Below are positions 16,580 through 24,824 of a stretch of 42,274 nucleotides of DNA, piece after piece. Source of the stretch: Theionarchaea archaeon (GTDB taxonomy: Archaea > Methanobacteriota_B > Thermococci > Methanofastidiosales > SZ-28-30); NCBI GenBank assembly GCA_018992685.1, contig JACVGT010000006.1:1-42274 (forward strand), written 5' to 3'. Numbering within the stretch: position 1 is the stretch's first letter; each line of letters starts with the position of its first letter. The translations under genes and the position numbers were made by a program. The notes below the pieces were generated by a model, which saw only the letters and a program-made list of their open reading frames with translations, was not told where the DNA came from and did not search any database.

Positions 16580-17634
16580 GATGCTACCGCCTCTTTCACC
16601 ATGTGTGCTGCTTTCACCATATTATTCAGCTTCTCCTCACAGATGGTCAGAGCTACATCCTCTGTCAGTCGCCCTCTAATATACCCTCTGAGTCCTCCAA
16701 ACCCACAATCAGGGTCCACAACAATGTTTTCTGCTCCCCATCGTTCAACAGCATCAGTAATTCGCTTTCTTATAGCAGAGACGGGTTCTACCACTCGCTG
16801 CCACGTTCCATCTTTCTGCACGTCCAAGAGTAGATTGGGTTCAACATTCGTTTCCACACAACCGTATCCCAGTACCTTCCCTCTGGATTCCAGATCCTCT
16901 CTGCTGTACATATCCAGGTTCTTGGGTAGGGCTGCAAACTCATGATCCAGAACATATGCTCTTGTGGATAGGACAATATCTGTTAAACTGGTATTCATCT
17001 CGCCGCAAACGTGGATGGAAGGAACAGCATTTCTAATACTTTCCATGGATTTATTAATCATTTCAATACAGAATTCGGGTTCTAACCCCACGTACAGTGC
17101 ATATACCAGAGATGGCTCATCCACGCTAATAATAGATGCACCTGCCTGATCGTATCCTCTGGCAATGTGGGCTGCAAAGGTGCTCAACTTCTCTACAACC
17201 TCAGGATACCCGATAGCAGGGGTTTCTCCCACTTTTACGGCTGCAGCCAGTGTGAGAGGTCCTGTTACCGGCATTTTAACCCCCTTTATCGGGAAAAACT
17301 TCTTGGCTATCTGCAGATATTCGATTCCAGGGAACCCGTGTGGGATATCGATGTCACCGACCACCTCAAATCCCTTTCCTGAAGGAGTCAGCCCGTGTCC
17401 CACGAGATGCCCTAAAAACATGGAGCACATGTCCTGAGGCTGGCCATAGCTGGGATAGTCAACACCAGAGCTGCACTGGATCCTCAGCGCTCTGAAAACG
17501 CCCGGTATGAAGGGATTATCTACCATCACTTCCCCATCAGGGACCACGTCAGTGTAGGGAGGAAAATCCTGTTTCACAGGATAGAAAGGGAGCACGGGAA
17601 AGCTCCCCACCACTGTTGTATCCAGTTCGTTCAT
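16576..17634 (-). CDS. Core MetE-like (folate-independent) methionine synthase
   Basis: 352 residues, corresponding to the C-terminal catalytic barrel of cobalamin-independent methionine synthase without the N-terminal folate half. Zinc ligands by spacing are His208 and Cys210 in HVCGEMN, Glu232 in LDHEFAA (22 residues after Cys210, as in E. coli MetE), and Cys310 in DPDCGFGGL. The homocysteine-binding opening TTVVGSFPVLPF and SVDEPSLVYALY are present. Archaeal homologues use methylcobalamin or a methylated corrinoid protein as donor. Start and stop overlap mch and the ATP-grasp gene by 4 bp each, tying it to the H4MPT pathway. The natural methyl donor here cannot be read from sequence. Confidence 0.88.
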   Translation of the reverse strand: MNELDTTVVGSFPVLPFYPVKQDFPPYTDVVPDGEVMVDNPFIPGVFRALRIQCSSGVDYPSYGQPQDMCSMFLGHLVGHGLTPSGKGFEVVGDIDIPHGFPGIEYLQIAKKFFPIKGVKMPVTGPLTLAAAVKVGETPAIGYPEVVEKLSTFAAHIARGYDQAGASIISVDEPSLVYALYVGLEPEFCIEMINKSMESIRNAVPSIHVCGEMNTSLTDIVLSTRAYVLDHEFAALPKNLDMYSREDLESRGKVLGYGCVETNVEPNLLLDVQKDGTWQRVVEPVSAIRKRITDAVERWGAENIVVDPDCGFGGLRGYIRGRLTEDVALTICEEKLNNMVKAAHMVKEAVAS

Positions 17635-18569
17635 TGTACACCCAGCGACGTTCTGAGAACATCCTCTTTGATTCCTCCTGCATGGTAGCAGTTCCCTGTC
17701 TTCACATTGTTTACAAAGATCTCTGCAGGAGAGAATAAATGGGGGTCTATCTTGTAGAAGTCCTTGTTGTATTTCTTAAAGATATCGTAGAAGGGCTGTC
17801 CATAGTCTCTTGAAGCAGAAGATGGGACCTCCTCAATAATGCTTTCAATCTGTTGATCTTCTGTGCTGACAAAGTACCGGGTTTGCCCACCGTACAGTAT
17901 ACAATCATTTGTAATACCCATTGCTTTCAGGTCTGACTTTGCAATGGGAGCTATGGGGCAGGTACCGTAGCCCGACAAGACTGCATCCAATGGAAATCCC
18001 AATTCGTGGAGCTTATGCAGCCCCGTTTCCACAATACGAGCTGAAATTTGAATGGAACCCACTAGACAGGCTGTGGGAGCCACCAGTATGTACAGCTTTT
18101 CAGGGGCAACTCCTGCCTTTTCAGCAATATAGGAAGCCACGTCACCCGAGGGGATTGTCCTTGTTTCCAGAGCAATTACAGCCTCAGGATAGTCATCCTG
18201 ATATCCCAATGTCTTGAACAGTTTCTCATCTCTAGCGAGGGAACGAGCAGGTCCGCTCCCCAGAGCAAAGAAATCTCCTACTTTGATTTTCCAGCCAGCA
18301 AACTGGGACCCCATGCATGCTTCCTTGGGGTAGTCTGTGGAGACATTGACATTCATCCCAAACCCGGTGTAGGAGAATTCCACCTGGGCCAGTCCACCCA
18401 TGCATGCTTCTGAGAAAAGCTTGCCAGCCATGATGCCACCCTCTCTGTCAACTCCACAGTCCACAAGCAGAGCGCCATTATCCAGGGATTTCACACCTAT
18501 TTTAAGTTCGTCTTTTTCCAGTATCATTTTCCTTGCTATGTGTGCTGCCTTTTCATTAACGCTAACCAC
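17631..18569 (-). CDS. mch: Methenyl-tetrahydromethanopterin cyclohydrolase
   Basis: Interconverts 5-formyl-H4MPT and methenyl-H4MPT in the archaeal C1 pathway. About 312 residues starting at GTG 18569 (VSVNEKAAHIARKM...), the family's usual N-terminus and length, with GGTGATT just upstream. In-frame codons before this overlap the TATA box and are rejected. Characteristic blocks are DCGVDREGGIMAG, FALGSGPARSLA, SGDVASYIAEKAG, LSGYGTCPIAPIAKSDLKAMGITNDCILYGG and the C-terminal GNCYHAGGI. It is first in a three-gene unit with 4-bp overlaps (MetE-like, ATP-grasp). It shows the organism uses H4MPT or H4SPT as C1 carrier, for a reverse Wood-Ljungdahl or biosynthetic route; no methanogenesis gene is nearby. 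Confidence 0.96.
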   Translation of the reverse strand: MVSVNEKAAHIARKMILEKDELKIGVKSLDNGALLVDCGVDREGGIMAGKLFSEACMGGLAQVEFSYTGFGMNVNVSTDYPKEACMGSQFAGWKIKVGDFFALGSGPARSLARDEKLFKTLGYQDDYPEAVIALETRTIPSGDVASYIAEKAGVAPEKLYILVAPTACLVGSIQISARIVETGLHKLHELGFPLDAVLSGYGTCPIAPIAKSDLKAMGITNDCILYGGQTRYFVSTEDQQIESIIEEVPSSASRDYGQPFYDIFKKYNKDFYKIDPHLFSPAEIFVNNVKTGNCYHAGGIKEDVLRTSLGVQ

Positions 18570-18597
18570 AGAATCACCACGTGATAGAAGATAAAGA

Positions 18598-18610
18598 CTC
18601 ATATAAATTT
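18598..18610 (-). promoter_or_regulatory. TATA promoter of the mch operon
   Basis: The minus strand reads AAATTTATATGAG, with the box at 18607-18601. The predicted start is near 18577, 8 nt before the GTG, leaving room only for the GGTGATT sequence. Confidence 0.55.
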
Positions 18611-19184
18611 TTGTATTGAGTGATTTTCCAGGCGGTATCCCTCTACAAACGTAAATATTCCTTTTTTGGACTGATGCCTGGGGACACATCCCGCGTGCTC
18701 CAGAGAAAAAGAGATGGGGGGCTCGAATGAGCCCCTTGTGATTTGCTCCAGCCAACCATTGACGCCTTCACAGCACAGGAATCTTTCCAGTTCTCCAGCG
18801 CCTCCCCTTCTCAAGCTGGATATTATTCCTAGTGAGTTTGTACTATTTAAAGATTTCTGAAAGTCCGCTGCAGAAAGAAATATCCGGATTCTCCTCTATG
18901 GTTTTCTGTATTTTGGCTGCAAAAAGGCTGCTGCATGATTCATGATCTGTATAGTAGGTTAAAACATTGCAGCATTTCTTAATGCACGGGTGTGAAGAAC
19001 TTATGCTGCTTCACTTTCGCTGATGAAAGACAGCGTTGGTGCTGAAAGTCTGTGACATCCGTGCACCTGTTGATAGATTTCACGATGTACTTGCCCCAAT
19101 CAGGGAGGAGCAAAGCCTGTTCCCCATGTCACACACCTGCTGTTCTCCTGGTAATCGTGGTCCAGGAGGTGTCAACGAAGACTA
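18611..19184. other. Long intergenic region between mch and the surface protein
   Basis: About 570 bp between divergent transcription units without a convincing coding frame. It holds a strong GC-rich hairpin (18718-18735) and otherwise unremarkable sequence. No tRNA fold, CRISPR array or tandem repeat was recognised. A non-coding RNA or regulatory region is possible but unsupported. Confidence 0.45.
18718..18735. other. Perfect GC-rich inverted repeat
   Basis: GGGGCTC-GAAT-GAGCCCC: seven perfect base pairs with a 4-nt loop, preceded by two further G. On the minus strand a T/C-rich stretch follows within about 15 nt, so it could be a terminator or an RNA stem. It is more than 140 bp from the nearest start codon. 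Confidence 0.5.
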
Positions 19185-19192
19185 TTTAAATA
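19185..19192 (+). promoter_or_regulatory. TATA box of the surface protein/AlaX unit
   Basis: TTTAAATA about 100 nt upstream of the ATG at 19288, predicting a leader of about 70 nt. GAGGTGA at 19274-19280 is the Shine-Dalgarno, 7 nt before the ATG. Confidence 0.5.
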
Positions 19193-19287
19193 CCGGTTAC
19201 TCTTGACGGATGGTCTAAAAGCCCTTTCACCAAGTATTTCAAACATACCATTACTAGAAGACTAACACCAACTGAGGTGAAAAAAAG

Positions 19288-21666
19288 ATGTGGAAAAGAA
19301 CCAGTATATTCATGTTTCTCCTCTTGATACTGACTGCAGTGCCTGACACTGCAGCGAGCCCTGCGCTCGACGTGCGAATGAGTGAGAATGTCGTGGCAGT
19401 CGCTGCAGGGAGTCCTGGTACAGTCCAGGTAACCTATGAGAATGTTGGAGATTCTCCTCTCCACATATACCTGGTAATTATTGATGATGGAAGCAATGCA
19501 CAATCACCCCGGCCTGTTCTGGTATACGACGGACAGCCCTTCACCACAGCCGTCAATACGGGAATTATCTTCGGTGAGATGGACTTGCCTGTAGGAGAAT
19601 TCGAGACCATGGACATTACCTTCCGGGTTTCTGACACCGTCACCCAGGGAGACTATGCCTTTCGCATGGCAGGATATCAGGAAAAGGTTGGAGATACCTA
19701 TATTGGGTACGGAGAAGAGAGTTTTGTCGTAAATGTTGGTTCTCCCACACTGTCTGCTCCCGCTTTAATAAGTCCTCAGAATGAAGCCCAGGTGACAGGC
19801 ACCCCTGTGCTGCAGTGGTCAGGCGTTCCTGGTGCAGAAGGATATGCGTACGAACTTTCCATGAGCCCTGATGTGGATGAGAATGGCCACTTTCTCGCGG
19901 GTGTTTGCTCTGGTTCCACTACCAGTGTCTCCATAGGAGTCACCTGCACTCTTCAGAAAAACACGTGGATTTACTGGCATGTGTGGGCGTACGCGGGGGA
20001 AAAGACGAGCCCGGTCAGTGCTGTTTTCAGGTTCATGATCACTGATGCGAATACAGCCCCTGTCATTCTCAGTGCTACAGTCACTCCACAAACAGGGGAT
20101 TCTGATACGGTATTTACCTTTACGGTCAAATACCAGGATCAGGACAATGATTCAGGAATAGTCCACGTCTATATTGATGGTATCGAATTCGACATGGTTC
20201 CCAGAGACCCCACAGACACGGTGTACACAGATGACTGCACATACCAGCATGAGACTGTGTTGCCTGAAGGCGTTCACAATTACTTCGTTGTCTGTGAGGA
20301 CGGGAGAGGAGGGACCAGCAGGTATCCTGAGTCTGGTACTGTGTCAGGGCCTGTTGTATCGAATGGAGCTGCACTGACTCCACCAATTCTGGTGAATCCT
20401 CAGAATGACGCCAGCATAGATGCTGTCCCTGTTCTGACCTGGTCAGTGGTGTCAGACGCTGAAGGGTATGCGTGGGAAATGTCACTGGGGTCTGATGTAG
20501 ACCAAAATGGTCGGTTCTTGAGCATCGTGTGCTCAGGCACGTCCACCACACCAAGTGCTGCCGTTTCCTGCGATCTGCAGAAGAATACGTGGATTTACTG
20601 GCACGTATGGGCCTACGCAGGAGAGGAAATAGGCCCCATCAGCAGTGTCTCTCGATTCGAAATCGTGGAGCTGTTACCCACTCCAGTTCTGAATTCGCCG
20701 GCCATCAATGCAGTGGATGTGGAATTGAGGCCCACGTTCTCCTGGAGTGCTGTAGAAAAAGCATCCTCCTATACTGTTCAACTGGCCACAGATTTCTCTT
20801 TTCTGAGGATTATCATTGATGAAACTGTGAGCGCCACCTCATATGTCCCCTCTTTTGATCTGCAACCGTCCACCACGTACTACTGGAGAGTGAGGACTCG
20901 CTCTGATGGGCAGACAAGTGAGTGGGCATCAGGATATTTCACCACACGGTCAGTTTCTGGGCTGATGCAGCCCCCCATCCTGTCCTATCCTTCTAATAAT
21001 ACGAAGGACGTGGAATTGCGTCCTATTTTTTCCTGGAGTGTGATGGAAGGGGCGGGAGCGTATGTCATCCAGGTTTCTACCAGTTCTTCTTTTTCCCACT
21101 TCGCCATCAATGAGAAGGTCACTGCGTCATCATACATGACCTCTTTTGACTTGGAGCCTGAAACTCAGTATTTCTGGAGAGTGAGAGCTGAAAATGAGGA
21201 GGGTCCCAGCGACTGGTCCCCGTACTGGTCTTTTGAAACAACGGTTGTGGAGAAAAATGTTCTTGAACCACCCATTGTGGCCACGCCAGATGGTGAAGAA
21301 GGAGAAGGGGGAATCAGGCTGTCCTGGAATGCAGTTGATGATGCTGATCTGTATGAGATCCAGGTGAATAAGACAAAGGCGTTTCCTGAGAGTTCACTGG
21401 AGAAGATGAGTTCTGTTACTACCATGGAGGTGACCACCACCTCTGCAGAGGTGAAGCTTGCAGCGGGGATCTACTACTGGAGAGTCAGAGCCAGGAATGA
21501 GGATGGAAGCAGTGATTGGTCAAAAGGCGACCACTGGTTTGTGATTGCCGAAATGAATACGCTTAAAAACGTGGTGTTTGATCCTTTGGTGCAGGGCATG
21601 GTGGTGATCTCAGCTGCCCTTTCTATCATCTACGTTCTGGTCCCCTTTTTCAGGAAGAAGAAATAG
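19288..21666 (+). CDS. Membrane-anchored surface protein with Fn3-like repeats
   Basis: 792 residues. A signal peptide (about 1-24, SIFMFLLLILTAVPDTAAS) precedes a CARDB-like beta domain (LDVRMSENVV...VTYENVGDSPLH). Two copies of a roughly 105-residue module follow, each containing the near-identical stretch LQKNTWIYWHVWAYAGE (about residues 225 and 430), with a PKD-like spacer between them. Next come two close fibronectin type III-like repeats sharing DVELRPxFSWS and TxYYWRVR/QYFWRVRAENE, and a third, more diverged one. The C-terminus is a transmembrane helix followed by FFRKKK, so the protein faces outside and is held by its tail. Likely an S-layer-associated or adhesion protein; no enzyme motif is seen. 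AlaX follows 8 nt downstream. Confidence 0.85.
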   Translation: MWKRTSIFMFLLLILTAVPDTAASPALDVRMSENVVAVAAGSPGTVQVTYENVGDSPLHIYLVIIDDGSNAQSPRPVLVYDGQPFTTAVNTGIIFGEMDLPVGEFETMDITFRVSDTVTQGDYAFRMAGYQEKVGDTYIGYGEESFVVNVGSPTLSAPALISPQNEAQVTGTPVLQWSGVPGAEGYAYELSMSPDVDENGHFLAGVCSGSTTSVSIGVTCTLQKNTWIYWHVWAYAGEKTSPVSAVFRFMITDANTAPVILSATVTPQTGDSDTVFTFTVKYQDQDNDSGIVHVYIDGIEFDMVPRDPTDTVYTDDCTYQHETVLPEGVHNYFVVCEDGRGGTSRYPESGTVSGPVVSNGAALTPPILVNPQNDASIDAVPVLTWSVVSDAEGYAWEMSLGSDVDQNGRFLSIVCSGTSTTPSAAVSCDLQKNTWIYWHVWAYAGEEIGPISSVSRFEIVELLPTPVLNSPAINAVDVELRPTFSWSAVEKASSYTVQLATDFSFLRIIIDETVSATSYVPSFDLQPSTTYYWRVRTRSDGQTSEWASGYFTTRSVSGLMQPPILSYPSNNTKDVELRPIFSWSVMEGAGAYVIQVSTSSSFSHFAINEKVTASSYMTSFDLEPETQYFWRVRAENEEGPSDWSPYWSFETTVVEKNVLEPPIVATPDGEEGEGGIRLSWNAVDDADLYEIQVNKTKAFPESSLEKMSSVTTMEVTTTSAEVKLAAGIYYWRVRARNEDGSSDWSKGDHWFVIAEMNTLKNVVFDPLVQGMVVISAALSIIYVLVPFFRKKK

Positions 21667-21674
21667 GTGATTTC

Positions 21675-22121
21675 ATGGATGTGAGGACCCATACAGCACT
21701 CCATGTGCTGAAGGGAGCAGTCCAGAAGGTTCTTCATGTGGAGTGGACTGCAGGAGTATGGGTTGAAGGCCTGCATGGAAGACTTGTTGTCCAGACTGAC
21801 AGGAATCCTTCTCAAGACGAGCTGGAAGAAATCCAACGCGAGGCCAATGAGAAGATACAAGAAGATCAGGAGATTGAAGAATACACACTGGATAGAAACG
21901 AGGCAGAGAATCGCTGGGGAGATTCAATATATGATTTATTTCCTCTTCCCGAGGGGATTACCACCGTGACGGTGATGTGCATTCCAGGCTGGAACGTCAA
22001 CTGCTGCAGGGAGAAACACACCAAAACAACGGGAGAGATTGGAAGAATCACAGTGAGGAAGTCCAGGTTCAGGAAAAATAAGAACCTGCTGGAACTCTCA
22101 TTTTATATTGAACCATATTGA
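21675..22121 (+). CDS. alaX: Alanyl-tRNA editing protein AlaX (short type)
   Basis: 148 residues, the size of the short archaeal AlaX. Zinc-site signatures of the AlaRS editing domain are present: His6 and His10 in RTHTALHVLKG, and Cys111 with His115 in CCREKHTKTTGEIGRI. It hydrolyses mischarged tRNA(Ala) in trans. The central part is strongly acidic and helical (ELEEIQREANEKIQEDQEIEEY). The ATG at 21675 follows AGGTGA overlapping the stop of the surface protein, so it is translationally coupled to a functionally unrelated gene. Assignment by motif spacing is good; precise substrate specificity (Ser or Gly) is unknown. Confidence 0.85.
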   Translation: MDVRTHTALHVLKGAVQKVLHVEWTAGVWVEGLHGRLVVQTDRNPSQDELEEIQREANEKIQEDQEIEEYTLDRNEAENRWGDSIYDLFPLPEGITTVTVMCIPGWNVNCCREKHTKTTGEIGRITVRKSRFRKNKNLLELSFYIEPY

Positions 22122-22176
22122 ACCAGGGTCCTAACTTCCAGGACTGACGGGTCTGTACCATACCTTGCACATGACG

Positions 22177-23730
22177 TTACTCCATTCTGCTGAACCGTCT
22201 TTTTCCCAGCAGGAGAACTGTGATTCCCACAACCCACATAACTGGAATGACGAAATAGAACACTCCGGTCTCACCGAAGGCAACCAGACTGCCAAGCACA
22301 AAGAAGGCTGACCCCTGAGCAGGTATCATCATGTTCATCATGAATTCACCACCTCGTTCGTCATAGGCAGGCTTCAACAAGAAAAGCCCCAGGGCTAGCA
22401 TGGTATGTGCTGCAACAAGTAGTATCACAGCTACCGTATACATGACACCTGCCATCAAGGTGGTCCCCGGTATCAATTTCACTGAAAGCACCATAAGTGT
22501 ACCCGCCACAACAGGAACAAGCAGCCACCCCTGGACAAGTCGTGTTTTGATCAGCTTCTCCACTCCAAAGGGGACTTTTTTATACAAAAAGAGTGTCTCT
22601 TTCCCCCGAAGCGTAACATCACTGGCAACTGCGACAGCCAGCAGTGGGAAAATGAAACTGCTCACCAGGAGGACAGGGAAAAGATCCTGTGGCTTCATCA
22701 AGAAAATGTTCATGAGTGCAGCGAGCGCTACGATGTAAACAATCCATGACAGGTTCTGAAACCTTCTCACGTAGATTTTGAATGTTGAAGCCAGGAGAAT
22801 ACCGAAAGGACCCGTTCCTCCGAGACGTTGGATAGTCCTGTAAAAGACACCATCTGGTCCGGCCCGTGCAGCAGTGAAGGTAGCAGTCTCCATGCTGTAC
22901 GCACGATCAGCCAGGTTCATACCGATCAAGAGGGAAGCTCCCAGAAAGAGAACGCTTCCTGCAAGCCGTGGCACGACATCGATCCCAACAGTCCCGGGAT
23001 GGGCTGCAAACTGCGTAATGATACCGGCTCCCCACGAGCTGGGAAACAATGAGAGTATGTCCTTGATCAGTGTGCTGGTTTTGGGATCTGCAAGTGCCCC
23101 AATCAAACCTCCTCCCATGAACGCGTACATGATGGCAACAAAGGGTACCACCAGGAGGAGTGATATGGCCTTGGCCACATCTTTGCTGCGGGATGTTCTC
23201 CCCAGCCTCGTTCTCAGAAGGGCAGCTATCACCGTGCCAATCCAGAGAGCAGATGTGAGCGTAATGACAAAGCTTACTACGATTATTGCTTTTTGCGCCC
23301 CACTCACTCCCAGGGGATCAAAAAGAGCCGTAATAAATCCTGTAATGATGGTGATCATCACGAGATAGAGGGGCAGCTCTCCCAGAAACTCTCCAAGGAG
23401 AATGTCACGAGGATTCACCGGAGCTGAGACCAGCAGTACCTGCTGTTCAGACCTGACGTCTCTCAACATAAAGGTAACAGGAAGCCAGATGAAGACAAGG
23501 AAAAACATCAGAAACAAAATGGGCACGAACGCCACAGCTGCCTGGGACAGGAAGAATGCGACCAGTTCACTTGTGAAGAGATCCACGATTGCCGGGGCAA
23601 TATACAAAACAAAGACTGCCAGAATCCCCAGTACCATGAAGGGGAAATACCTGCGTATGGATCGTATACTGCTGGTGCGAGCCCGATAGTCATTTCGTGC
23701 AATGACGAACCATTTATGTGACATTTTCAT
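22177..23730 (-). CDS. ABC transporter permease, ABC-2-like exporter
   Basis: About 517 residues with a short charged N-terminus (SHKWFVIARNDYRARTSSIRS) and eleven to thirteen hydrophobic segments spread through the protein. A cytoplasmic stretch with RGKETLFLYKKVPFGVEKLIKTRLVQGW lies in the second half. This is the long form of exporter permease where two six-helix halves are joined. It overlaps the ATPase gene by 17 bp, and GGAGGG precedes two possible ATGs (23730 and 23724), so the exact start is uncertain by two codons. The substrate is unknown; archaeal homologues are often annotated as lipid, peptide or drug exporters without proof. Confidence 0.85.
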   Translation of the reverse strand: MKMSHKWFVIARNDYRARTSSIRSIRRYFPFMVLGILAVFVLYIAPAIVDLFTSELVAFFLSQAAVAFVPILFLMFFLVFIWLPVTFMLRDVRSEQQVLLVSAPVNPRDILLGEFLGELPLYLVMITIITGFITALFDPLGVSGAQKAIIVVSFVITLTSALWIGTVIAALLRTRLGRTSRSKDVAKAISLLLVVPFVAIMYAFMGGGLIGALADPKTSTLIKDILSLFPSSWGAGIITQFAAHPGTVGIDVVPRLAGSVLFLGASLLIGMNLADRAYSMETATFTAARAGPDGVFYRTIQRLGGTGPFGILLASTFKIYVRRFQNLSWIVYIVALAALMNIFLMKPQDLFPVLLVSSFIFPLLAVAVASDVTLRGKETLFLYKKVPFGVEKLIKTRLVQGWLLVPVVAGTLMVLSVKLIPGTTLMAGVMYTVAVILLVAAHTMLALGLFLLKPAYDERGGEFMMNMMIPAQGSAFFVLGSLVAFGETGVFYFVIPVMWVVGITVLLLGKRRFSRME

Positions 23731-24496
23731 CTTCCCTCCATGCCAGCAATTCGCTTTCTCGCACACCGCCGGTCAATGCAATAAAAGCTTCCTCTAATGT
23801 GGTGGAATTACTCTGGCTGATAATATCACTGACACTCCCCACGGCAATGAGCGTGCCCTGGTGAATGATTCCAATTCTGTCACACAGTTCCTCTACAATG
23901 GGGAGGATGTGACTGCAGAGGAAGATGGTCCTGCCGGCCTTTTGTGACAAGTCCTTAATCAAATCCTTTACCATTAAGGCTGCTCGAGGATCCAGGGTAG
24001 ACGTGGGCTCATCCAGGAATAAGATGGGGGGGTCATGGACCAGAGCTGCGGCAATGAGAACTTTCTGTTTCATACCTCTGCTGTATCCTTCCAGGAGGTA
24101 GTCACGTCTTTCGTCAAGTCCGAAAAGTGTGAGTAGATCATCTGCCCTGCGGGGTAATATATCGCCAGGAACGTCATATAGAGCTCCCATGAACTCCAGG
24201 AATTCGCGAGCACTCAATTTCTCGAATAATCCAGGTGATTCAGCAAGTAATCCGGTAATTCGTTTCACCTCTTGTTCCTGAGTGAGTATGTCAAATCCGT
24301 TTACTGATGCTGTTCCAGAGGTCGGTCTGATGATGCAATTGAGCAGGTTGACAGTGGTGGTCTTTCCGGCCCCATTTGGACCCAGAAGACCAAACGTCTC
24401 TCCCTCGTATACTGTGAGGTCAAGACTGTCCACTGCTTTGATCTCGCCCTTGCCATAGTACTTGGAGAGGGCTTTCGTAATTATGAGGGGCTTCAT
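23714..24496 (-). CDS. ABC transporter ATP-binding protein
   Basis: 260 residues from the ATG at 24496 (MKPLIITKALSKYYGKGE). Walker A is GPNGAGKTT, the Q-loop lies around LLAESPGLFEKLSAREF, the signature is YSRGMKQKVLIAAALVHDP (SRGMKQ in place of LSGGQ, usual for the drug/Na exporter branch), Walker B is PILFLDEPTSTLDPRA, and the switch His is in FLCSHILPIVEEL. It pairs with the overlapping downstream permease to form an export complex. In-frame codons upstream to 24580 lie before the predicted transcription start and are excluded. Confidence 0.95.
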   Translation of the reverse strand: MKPLIITKALSKYYGKGEIKAVDSLDLTVYEGETFGLLGPNGAGKTTTVNLLNCIIRPTSGTASVNGFDILTQEQEVKRITGLLAESPGLFEKLSAREFLEFMGALYDVPGDILPRRADDLLTLFGLDERRDYLLEGYSRGMKQKVLIAAALVHDPPILFLDEPTSTLDPRAALMVKDLIKDLSQKAGRTIFLCSHILPIVEELCDRIGIIHQGTLIAVGSVSDIISQSNSTTLEEAFIALTGGVRESELLAWREDENVT

Positions 24497-24517
24497 AATG
24501 GCCCCCGTCTCAGGGAG

Positions 24518-24531
24518 GTTTAAGAATGTTT
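24518..24531 (-). promoter_or_regulatory. Leaderless promoter of the ABC exporter operon
   Basis: The minus strand reads AAACATTCTTAAAC. The TTAAA core is about 27 nt upstream of the ATG at 24496, so the transcript should begin at the start codon. Confidence 0.45.
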
Positions 24532-24796
24532 CCCCCCTGGTCTTGGTTAGTCCTATGAATCGAGAACAGATACTCTGCAAGAGTCATCAGTGAAGGTCAG
24601 GGAATCCCGGGCTTTTCTGGGTGTGAGGGTGAAGTCAGAGGGAGGCTGATCGGGATGAAGCTGCCGTAAGGAACGAATGAATGAAGGGTTGCTGGCCAGA
24701 CAGTTATCGAACCGTTCTGAGAAACCTGTGAGAACCAGGAAGTCAATGGATGATAAGTCAGTTATTGAAGAACCCTTTCTTTCAAAGGAAACCAGT
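24532..24796. other. Spacer between divergent ABC and molybdoenzyme promoters
   Basis: About 265 bp. An 85-codon open frame exists on the minus strand, but it starts with TTG inside the opposite promoter and has no Shine-Dalgarno. No RNA gene or repeat was recognised. Confidence 0.4.
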
Positions 24797-24804
24797 TTAT
24801 TAAT
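24797..24804 (+). promoter_or_regulatory. Leaderless promoter of the molybdopterin lipoprotein
   Basis: TTTATTAA preceded by AAACCAG. The box begins 28 nt before the ATG at 24825. Confidence 0.5.
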
Positions 24805-24824
24805 CGTCAACTGATTGTCGTATC

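Noticed and set aside
16037-16945. 302-codon plus-strand frame opposite the ATP-grasp and MetE-like genes
   Set aside because: It spans the junction of two well-supported minus-strand genes, is rich in Cys, His and Pro without any domain, and has no promoter or Shine-Dalgarno.
18718-18735. T-arm of a tRNA (GGGGCTCGAATGAGCCCC resembles a T-stem/loop)
   Set aside because: The loop is 4 nt with a 7-bp stem instead of 7 nt with 5 bp, and no acceptor, D or anticodon arms can be drawn around it.
18570-18755. 62-residue N-terminal extension of Mch
   Set aside because: The extension crosses the TATA box, and the remaining protein from GTG 18569 has the exact family N-terminus and length.
24553-24810. 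85-codon minus-strand frame between the ABC and molybdoenzyme genes
   Set aside because: It begins with TTG inside the opposite promoter, lacks a ribosome site and shows no recognisable protein pattern.
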